Assembly: GCA_016201275.1 (NCBI GenBank)
Contig: JACQDB010000130.1
Span: 1 to 48,518, forward strand
DNA from: Acidobacteriota bacterium
GTDB taxonomy: Bacteria > Acidobacteriota > Blastocatellia > UBA7656
Reading direction: 5' to 3'
Length of the DNA: 48,518 bases
The translations under genes were made by a program, and so were the position numbers. Positions 41,714-48,518 of this stretch are shown here, one piece after another. Each line of letters begins with the position of its first letter. The first letter of the stretch is position 1. The notes beneath the pieces were generated by a model. The model worked only from the letters and a program-made list of their open reading frames with translations. It was not told where the DNA came from and ran no database searches.

Positions 41714-44044
41714 CATTGGGTCGCAACCGACTGCAATCCGCCTTATGTTCGCCAAGAGCTGATTCCCAAGGCTTCGGAAAAAGGCGTTATTCCAGACCAA
41801 ACAAAAGAACATATTCAACAAACCGCCGAACGCGCTTGGAAAGGCATGAAGCTTTCAGGACAAAGCGACCTGCACATTTACTTTTGGCCTGTTGCCGCGC
41901 AGTTTCTGGCTGATGATGGATGGTTCGGTTTTCTCACCTCTTCAAGCTGGCTGGATGCGCGTTATGGTTTCGCTTTGCAGCGTTGGTTGTTGCTTGAGTT
42001 TCGCATCGTCGCAATCATCGAAAGCCTTGACGAGCCATGGTTTGAGGATGCGCGAGTCAAAACCGCAGTGGCGATTTTGCAACGATGCAAAGACGAAAAG
42101 AAGCGCGAAGAAAATTTGGCTCGCTTCGTGCGACTCAAAAAGAAACTCGTTGAAATACTCGGTGAGCGTGAAGACGAAAGGCAACGGCAAAAAGCGGCTG
42201 AACGATTGCGCGATTTGATCCTTAAAACAACAAGCGACTTCTCAAATGATGACTTGCGAATCATGGTTAAGAGCCAAAGCGATTTGTGGCGCGAAGGGCT
42301 TTCTGTTGCACAGATGTTTGCCAAGCAGAAGGCTCTTGCGGCAGGCGAACTCGATAGCGACGAAGACGATGATACGGAAGACAGCGAATCATTGGCGACG
42401 CCCAAACAAACGCAAAGCCCGCACGTTTTGATGACCGATTACGGTGGCGGCAAGTGGGGAAGATATTTGCGCGCCCCCGATTTTTACTTCGAGATCATGC
42501 GCGAATTTGGTCATCGCTTTACGCGCATAGGTGAAATCGCAACGATCAAGTTTGGTATTAAGAGCGGATGCGATGCGTTCTTTATGCCGCGCAATGTTTC
42601 TGCTGAGTTGCTCGCAAAGTGCAAGACAGAAGACGAGTGGCGCGCTTTGCCTTTGATGAAACGATGCAAACGAGCAGAAGTCGAAAGCGGTGATGTGGTT
42701 ATCGTGAAGTGCGGCGACAACACTTTGCATCCAATTGAATCCGAATATGTGAAGCCCGAAGTGCATAGCTTGATGCAGGTGGACCGCCCGGTTGTCACAG
42801 CCGACCAGCTTGACCGTGTGGTTTTGTGGGTGAATGAGCCTTTGAACCAACTTAAAGGAAAGTATGTTCATCACTTCATCACTTGGGGCAGCAAACAAAC
42901 CTTTGCATCGAACAAGTCAAAGAGTGTTCCCGTTCCAGAGCGTTCTACAATTGCAGGGCGACCAGTTTGGTATGACTTAACAGGTCTAGAACCTGGTATC
43001 GGTTTTTGGCCAAAAGCTCAGCAATATCGCCATATTATTCCAGCCAATACTTATGGTCTAAATTGCAACTGCAATCTCTACGATATTCATTCTTTAACTG
43101 AAAGCTCAATTGCCACACGCGCTTTGATGCCGGTTCTAAACTCAACGCTTATTGCCTTGATGAAAACTTTCTATGGTCGGTACGCCGGAACCGAAGGCAA
43201 TCTCAAAACAGAAGTGGTAGATTCTTTGTTAATAGAAATACCAGACCCGCGCAACGTGACAGCGCCGATTTTGGAGCGGCTGGAAAAGGCTTTCGCTTCG
43301 ATGAAGGAACGCGAAGTCACGCATCTTGTAGAAGAAGCCTTCCGAAAATTCCACACAGCGGAAGAGGTACGCGAGGCAGAAAATATCCCCCTCACTTTAC
43401 CGCTTGAACTAACCCAGGAAGACCGGCGCGAATTAGATGATGCGGTCTTTGAACTTTTGGGAGTGACTGACCCAAAGCGCAGAGAAAAGTTGATTGACCA
43501 ACTCTACCGTGAAGTCATATTACATTTCCGCGCCGTGCGAATCGTTGAAGTTCAAAAGATGGAGCAACGACGACGCGGCAGCGGCAAAGATAAAATCTCT
43601 ATTTCCGACTTGGCTCTTGATGCGTGGAACGAGCTTGAACCGGAATGGCAAAAGCCCTTTGTCGAGTGGATCGCGCAACAAGCAACACAATTAAAAACCA
43701 TTCGTTTGCCCGATGGCGAAGCACGATTGCCTGACGCTACGAACTTCTTTGAAGCCACGACGGTCTATTTCGGCAAGAAACCGGCAGTGAGTTTAGTCTG
43801 CGATAGTCGCGCCGAAGCCGAGTTGGTTTTTGCTATCACCCAAACCGGATTGCACGGCGATATTTCGGTTCCGACGAATGAAAAAGAATGTAGTAAAGTT
43901 GTCCAGGCGCTCGAAACCCGTCTCGCTGAAGGTAAGACCAAACTCGAAGAACTGGCGCAACAACGCGCAGGTTCTGACAAACTGCGCGAGCAGATGATGA
44001 ATATTCTCTATCGCTGGTTTATTCACGGAAAGACTAATGGTTGA
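41714..44044 (+). pseudogene. 5'-truncated type IIG-like DNA methyltransferase (Eco57I/PglX-like)
   Basis: The frame is open from codon 41714 but lacks an ATG until 41846 (732 aa from there). Reading through the upstream part gives TDCNPPYVRQELIP, i.e. the catalytic NPPY motif of a N6-adenine methyltransferase, directly after a stop (TGA 41711-41713) located in the hairpin repeat arm. The AdoMet-binding motif and the nuclease or N-terminal half expected in type IIG or PglX-like enzymes (often 1000-1300 aa) are missing. The remaining body includes FGFLTSSSWLDARYGFALQ and a target-recognition-like region (IATIKFGIKSGCDAFF). From the ATG the protein would lack NPPY, so it is probably nonfunctional or reduced to the specificity part. 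Confidence 0.75.
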
Positions 44045-44111
44045 AATCTGCCGATAAGAAATTGCGTTATGCGATACGGTTTCCTTATGATAGCAGGCAG
44101 AGGTTTTGATT

Positions 44112-44402
44112 ATGCGAAACGGCAAGAAAAAAATGATTACGGAAATGGTCGGTGGCGAGGCATACGAATTTTATCCGATCACCAAACATATTGTTGTCGC
44201 TCCGAAAGTCTGCGGCGGACGTCCGACTTTTAAATACACGCGCATTGATGTGCGTCACGCTTTAGGCTTGCTTGCTGCCGGAAGGAGCATTGCACAGGTA
44301 GCAGAGGGCTACAAAATTCCTGTCAAAGCCGTGCAGGAGGCTTTGTCGTTGGCAACCAAAGCCATGGAACAACGCGGCAAAGAGATAGCCAATCAAGCAT
44401 GA
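44112..44402 (+). CDS. DUF433-family antitoxin
   Basis: This 96-aa protein contains the DUF433 core: HIVVAPKVCGGRPTFKYTRIDV, then ALGLLAAGRSIAQVAEGY and IPVKAVQEALS. The winged-helix-like DUF433 proteins act as antitoxins for PIN-like toxins. ATG at 44112 is used; the frame also allows a TTG at 44106. GCAGAGG lies about 10 nt upstream. Its stop overlaps the start of the next gene (ATGA), as in toxin-antitoxin operons. Confidence 0.85.
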   Translation: MRNGKKKMITEMVGGEAYEFYPITKHIVVAPKVCGGRPTFKYTRIDVRHALGLLAAGRSIAQVAEGYKIPVKAVQEALSLATKAMEQRGKEIANQA

Positions 44403-44812
44403 TGGTTCTCGATGAACAATTACAAGGTCTGGGACTTGAAGAAGAAATATCCCGTTGGTATCGCGGCGCAGTCTTCTTGATTCAAGAGTTGCGACCCTAC
44501 ACGGTAATCAAGGACGAAGCCATTCCGGCGCTCCTGCGAAAAGCTAAGAAACCGACATTTATCACGATCAATCATTCCGACTTTTGGCGAAAATGTCCTG
44601 CCCATCAAGCTTACTGCATCGTATGTTTGAAACTCTCTGCTGAAGATTATGAAGGGATTCCGTTGTTGCTGCGCCACCTATTTCAACTGCCTGAATTTAG
44701 AACCAAAAAATCCCGTATGGGGAAAGTGGCTTTGGTATCTCGTCGGTTGATTCAATTCTATGACTTTCGCAAGAATGTTTTCCATATTTTGAACTTATCA
44801 AAGACTCCTTAA
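44399..44812 (+). CDS. PIN-like toxin candidate paired with DUF433
   Basis: This 137-aa protein begins VLDEQLQGLGLEEEISRWYRGA and has FITINHSDFWRK in the centre. This resembles the DUF5615/PIN-like proteins that partner DUF433, with acidic residues Asp and Glu near the N-terminus and Asp in the SDF motif. Translation is coupled to the antitoxin by overlap at 44399-44402. A second in-frame ATG lies at 44402. Activity as RNase is inferred from the pair; the family match is by eye. Confidence 0.7.
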   Translation: MMVLDEQLQGLGLEEEISRWYRGAVFLIQELRPYTVIKDEAIPALLRKAKKPTFITINHSDFWRKCPAHQAYCIVCLKLSAEDYEGIPLLLRHLFQLPEFRTKKSRMGKVALVSRRLIQFYDFRKNVFHILNLSKTP

Positions 44813-44892
44813 CTCGCTTTGCGTTCTGCGCGGCTTGGCGGTATAAAGCTGTTTCCTTTCTATCTTGACACCATCAAAAGGAGTTTTCCGTT

Positions 44893-47800
44893 ATGAAGAT
44901 GAGCGCTGTACGGCGACAGTCTCTGGCAATCGTTTTAACTTCCATCAGTCTTTTCGTATTCATTCCTCAAGCGCAGGCGCAGCAAAGCGGCTATGATGCC
45001 AATTTAACCAAAGGTCTCAAGTGGCGACAGATTGGCCCCTATCGCGGCGGGCGTTCGACTGCTGTGGCCGGAGTTACGTCGCAACCCAAGGTCTATTATT
45101 TCGGTGCGACCGGCGGCGGCGTCTGGAAGACCAGCGATGGCGGCATCAATTGGGAGCCGGTCTCGGATGGGTTTTTCAAAACCGGCTCGGTGGGCGCTAT
45201 CGGGGTGGCGGAATCAGACCCCAATGTGATCTATGTTGGCATGGGCGAATCGCCGATTCGCGGCAACGTCTCGCACGGCGATGGCGTGTATAAATCTACC
45301 GATGCGGGCAAAAGCTGGAAGCCCGTCGGCCTCGAAAACACGCGCCAGATCAGTCGCGTGCGCGTGCATCCGAAAAATCCCGACATCGTTTATGTGGCGG
45401 CGCAAGGTCACGTATGGGGGCCGAATGAGCAACGCGGCGTTTTCAAATCCACAGACGGCGGCCAGACCTGGAAGAAAATTTTATACAAGAGCGCCAAGGC
45501 CGGAGCCTCGGATTTAATTCTCGACCCGTCGAACCCGAATGTCTTGTACGCGGCGTTGTGGGAAGTCTATCGCAAGCCTTGGACCTTGGAGAGCGGCGGC
45601 GCAGACAGCGGCATACACAAATCCACCGATGGCGGTGAAACGTGGAGCGACTTATCGAAAAATCAAGGCTTGCCCAAAGGCATCATGGGCAACATCGGCA
45701 TCACCGTATCGCCCGTCAATACCGAGCGCCTCTGGGCTATCGTCGAAGCCGAAGATGGCGGCGTCTTTCGTTCCGACAACGGCGGCAAGACCTGGGCGAA
45801 GGTGAACGAATCACGCAACCTGCGCCAACGCGCTTGGTATTACACGCGCATCTATGCAGACCCGCAGGAAGCCGACACGGTGTATGTACTCAACACCGGG
45901 TTCTATAAATCCATAGACGGAGGCCGCACTTACTCGACCATCAACGACCCGCACGGCGACAATCATGATTTATGGATTGCGCCCAACGATGCCAAGCGCA
46001 TGATTAACAGCAACGACGGCGGCGCGAATGTCTCTTTCGATGGCGGCAAGACCTGGAGCGCACAAGATCAACCGACGGCGCAATTTTATCGCGTCGCCGT
46101 AGATCAGGATTTTCCTTATCACATCTACGGCGCGCAGCAAGATAATTCGACGGTGAAGATTGCCAGTCGCAGCAACGGCTTTGGCATAGACAAAGCGGAT
46201 TGGTACGACGTGGGCGGCGGCGAGTCGGGGTGGATAGCGCCCAGCCCGAAAGATTCGGAGATTATTTTCGCAGGCTCTTATGGCGGTTTGATAACGCGCT
46301 ACAATCATCACAACGGCCAAGAGCGCAACGTCAATCCGTGGCCGGATAATCCTATGGGACACGGCGCGCAAGATTTGAAGTTCCGCTTTCAATGGAATTT
46401 CCCCATCGTCTTTTCGCCGCACGATGCCAATACCCTGTATGCCGCCAGTAATGTTTTGCACAAGACCACCAACGAAGGCCAGAGTTGGGAAATCATCAGC
46501 CCCGATTTGACGCGCAACGACAAAACCAAACAGGCTTCATCGGGCGGCGCGATCACCAAAGACAACACCAGCATTGAATATTACGACACCATTTTTACGT
46601 TGATGGAATCGCCGGTGCAAAAAGATTTGCTTTGGGTTGGCACTGATGATGGCTTGGTTCAAATCACCCGCGATGGCGGCAAGGCTTGGGAAAATGTCAC
46701 ACCGAAAAAAGACCTCATGCCGGAGTGGATTCAAATCAATTCACTGGACGCTTCGCCCTTTGACGCGGGGACTTGTTACCTAGCGGCGACCATGTACAAG
46801 CACGACGATTACCAACCCTACCTATACAAGACCACGGACTTCGGCAAGAGTTGGAAGAAGATTATCAAGGGCATTCCCGACGATGCTTTTACACGCGTGA
46901 TTCGTGAAGACCCCAATAAAAAAGGCTTGCTGTATGCCGGAACCGAAACCGGTATGTATGTGTCGTTCGATGACGGCGACAACTGGCAGCCGCTGCAATT
47001 GAATATGCCTGTGGTGCCGATTACCGATCTGGTGATTCACAAGCGCGAGAAAGATTTAATCGCCGCAACTCAAGGGCGCGCCTTTTATGTGCTGGATGAT
47101 TTGCCGGTGCTGCATCAACTGGCGGACGCCGCCAAGGCCGAGGTCTTTTTGTTCAAACCCGAAGCGGCCTATCGTATGCAGGGCTTCGGCGGACAGCTTC
47201 CTGCAAACGCCACCGTCGGCGAAAATCCCGCGAACGGCACCGTGGTTTATTATTACTTGAAGGACAAACCGAAAGAGGTGACGCTGGAATTTTTGGACGC
47301 GGCGGGCAAGTCAATTAAAAAATTCACCAGCGCCGCGCCCACCGCCTTGCCCGGCGGCGCGGCTCCCGCCGGTGAAGGGTTTTTGGGTTTCGGCGGTGGC
47401 GGCGCAGCGCGTGCGACTGCCGAAGCGGGACTCAATCGCTTTGTCTGGGACGGGCGCTACGCTGATGCGACGCGCTTTCCGGGCTTGATTATGTGGGCCG
47501 GTTCAACGACTGGCCCCAAAGCCGTGCCGGGCAATTATCAGGTGAAACTCACCGTGGATGGCAAGACGCAGACGCAGAGTTTCGAGATCAAGCGCGACCC
47601 GCGTATTGAAGCATCGCCGGAAGATTTGGCCAAGCAATTCGATTTCCTGATTAAGGTGCGCGACAAAGTGACCGAGACGCACGAAGCCATCTTGCAGATT
47701 CGTGAAGCGCGCAAACAGATTGATGATGTCGTAGCGCGCACCAAAGAGCAAAAGGGCGGCAAAGAGATTGCCGATGCCGCGAAAGTTTTGAACGCCAAAA

Positions 47801-48099
47801 TGAAAGAGGTCGAAGAGGCGCTGTATCAAACCAAAAATCAAAGTGGGCAAGACCCTTTGAATTATCCGATTCGTTTGAACAACAAACTCGCGGCTTTGAC
47901 CGGTGTGGTCGCCAGCGCCGATGCCGCGCCTACGGCTCAAGCGCAAGCGGTTTATGATGAGCTAGTAGCGCAGATCAATGCTCAGTTGCAGAAACTCGAC
48001 GCCGTACTGAAAACTGATTTACCGGCTTTCAATAAATTGGTCAGAGAGCAGGAAGTTCCTGCCGTAGTGTTGAAGCCGAAAGCGAGCAGCAATAAATGA
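44893..48099 (+). CDS. Large exported BNR/VPS10-like glycosyl-hydrolase-type propeller protein
   Basis: This 1068-aa protein has a signal peptide ending in PQAQAQ (about residue 29). Many BNR/sialidase Asp-box motifs follow: [56 protein letters not shown] and TTDFGKSW, which fold into one or two beta-propellers. A C-terminal part of about 330 residues has a glycine/alanine-rich stretch and coiled coil ([19 protein letters not shown]). Such VPS10/BNR proteins are abundant in Acidobacteriota; their substrate is unknown, and no catalytic residues of true sialidases are visible. ATG at 44893 follows AAGGAG. Confidence 0.88.
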   Translation: MKMSAVRRQSLAIVLTSISLFVFIPQAQAQQSGYDANLTKGLKWRQIGPYRGGRSTAVAGVTSQPKVYYFGATGGGVWKTSDGGINWEPVSDGFFKTGSVGAIGVAESDPNVIYVGMGESPIRGNVSHGDGVYKSTDAGKSWKPVGLENTRQISRVRVHPKNPDIVYVAAQGHVWGPNEQRGVFKSTDGGQTWKKILYKSAKAGASDLILDPSNPNVLYAALWEVYRKPWTLESGGADSGIHKSTDGGETWSDLSKNQGLPKGIMGNIGITVSPVNTERLWAIVEAEDGGVFRSDNGGKTWAKVNESRNLRQRAWYYTRIYADPQEADTVYVLNTGFYKSIDGGRTYSTINDPHGDNHDLWIAPNDAKRMINSNDGGANVSFDGGKTWSAQDQPTAQFYRVAVDQDFPYHIYGAQQDNSTVKIASRSNGFGIDKADWYDVGGGESGWIAPSPKDSEIIFAGSYGGLITRYNHHNGQERNVNPWPDNPMGHGAQDLKFRFQWNFPIVFSPHDANTLYAASNVLHKTTNEGQSWEIISPDLTRNDKTKQASSGGAITKDNTSIEYYDTIFTLMESPVQKDLLWVGTDDGLVQITRDGGKAWENVTPKKDLMPEWIQINSLDASPFDAGTCYLAATMYKHDDYQPYLYKTTDFGKSWKKIIKGIPDDAFTRVIREDPNKKGLLYAGTETGMYVSFDDGDNWQPLQLNMPVVPITDLVIHKREKDLIAATQGRAFYVLDDLPVLHQLADAAKAEVFLFKPEAAYRMQGFGGQLPANATVGENPANGTVVYYYLKDKPKEVTLEFLDAAGKSIKKFTSAAPTALPGGAAPAGEGFLGFGGGGAARATAEAGLNRFVWDGRYADATRFPGLIMWAGSTTGPKAVPGNYQVKLTVDGKTQTQSFEIKRDPRIEASPEDLAKQFDFLIKVRDKVTETHEAILQIREARKQIDDVVARTKEQKGGKEIADAAKVLNAKMKEVEEALYQTKNQSGQDPLNYPIRLNNKLAALTGVVASADAAPTAQAQAVYDELVAQINAQLQKLDAVLKTDLPAFNKLVREQEVPAVVLKPKASSNK

Positions 48100-48101
48100 G
48101 C

Positions 48102-48320
48102 TAGAGCGGCGTACTATCGAGTAAACTTCAATGTGCCGCTGTTTGAAGATTCAACCAACTGAAGTTGGTTGAATCTTCTCGCCGTACACCTGATAGCCTT
48201 TTGCTTTAGGCGGAAAGAAAAAGTATCCCGTTGAGCAGCGGTCTGTGACCGCTGAACTGGCGGTCCAAGACCGCTGCTCAACGATAGGGGGTTCCGTACA
48301 CACATATGCAAACCGCTCTA
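48102..48320. repeat. TAGAGCGG-bounded repeat after the BNR/VPS10 gene
   Basis: The inverted ends are TAGAGCGG and CCGCTCTA, as at 7870-7996. Inside are an inverted repeat around 48146-48180 (GAAGATTCAACC with GGTTGAATCTTC) and a family A hairpin (48230-48282), then GTTCCGTACACACATA. It begins 3 bp after the stop codon, so it may provide the 3' end of the mRNA. Confidence 0.6.
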
Positions 48321-48321
48321 G

Positions 48322-48518
48322 CTCGACTTTGTACATTTTTCAGAGGCGAACCAGCCTTGCTAATCCCCCCAACGGCAGTTGGGGGATGGTTAAAGTCCTA
48401 CCTACGAAACGCTGCCAACGATAAACCAATCCCCCCGATGGCAATCGGGGGATGGTTAAAGTCCTACCTTGCCCGATGCTCAAGGCTGGACTTTAACCAT
48501 CCCCCAACTGCCGTTGGG
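48322..48518. mobile_element. Second copy of the hairpin element, cut by the window end
   Basis: It starts with CTCGACTTTGTACA (48322-48335) and runs parallel to the reverse complement of 3793-3993 with high identity over about 200 bp, including the text between the hairpin units. Three units are visible (near 48364, 48430 and 48487). The element continues beyond 48518. That two copies share the spacer text shows a dispersed element, not independent hairpins. Confidence 0.6.

Overview
The window looks like a chromosomal segment of a Gram-negative, moderately GC-rich bacterium, most probably an Acidobacteriota of the Blastocatellia type. This is inferred from lpxC (outer-membrane lipid A), large exported BNR/VPS10-type repeat proteins, secreted M28 and M14 peptidases, an exported TPR-CHAT protein, an inositol-phosphate synthase, and intergenic regions full of dispersed palindromic repeats. 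I saw no rRNA, tRNA or CRISPR array.

Layout: 1-513 holds repeats; 514-3390 holds ppk1 and thpR; 3391-4113 holds an inverted-repeat-flanked element with small hairpins; 4114-7458 (-) encodes the TPR-CHAT protein; 7459-8552 holds several repeats, including a roughly 430-bp nested palindrome; 8553-14208 (-) is a three-gene phosphorelay operon (membrane histidine kinase, single-domain response regulator, hybrid kinase). From 14593 to 20991 (-) lie an M28 peptidase, a PIN-type toxin-antitoxin pair squeezed between two peptidase genes, an M14 peptidase and a BNR-type lipoprotein. A hotdog thioesterase (-) and lpxC (+) are divergent around 21.6 kb.

The most interesting region is 22848-33673 (+). 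It encodes three long Clp-like double AAA+ ATPases (1097, 844 and 765 aa). None has a canonical Clp N domain, and all three carry a ClpP-docking-like LGF/IGF tripeptide in the second AAA module. The C-terminus of the first reads like a peptide chain release factor without its GGQ domain. The second is followed by a separate release-factor-like ORF in the same reading frame, separated from it by a single TGA, so readthrough or repair would recreate the architecture of the first. An AT-richer type II restriction-modification cassette (methyltransferase, controller protein, endonuclease) sits between the first and second ATPase genes. I propose a ribosome- or translation-linked AAA+ unfoldase system; this is inference from sequence patterns.

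The rest is mainly housekeeping: murA, an inositol-phosphate synthase gene, nth, tlyA, a membrane FHA-serine protease and a class V aminotransferase. Then come a type IIG-like methyltransferase whose 5' part is missing at a hairpin repeat, a DUF433/PIN-like toxin-antitoxin pair, and a 1068-aa exported BNR/VPS10-like protein. The window ends inside a second copy of the hairpin element seen at 3.5-4.0 kb. Most gene 3' ends abut dispersed hairpins that probably act as terminators.
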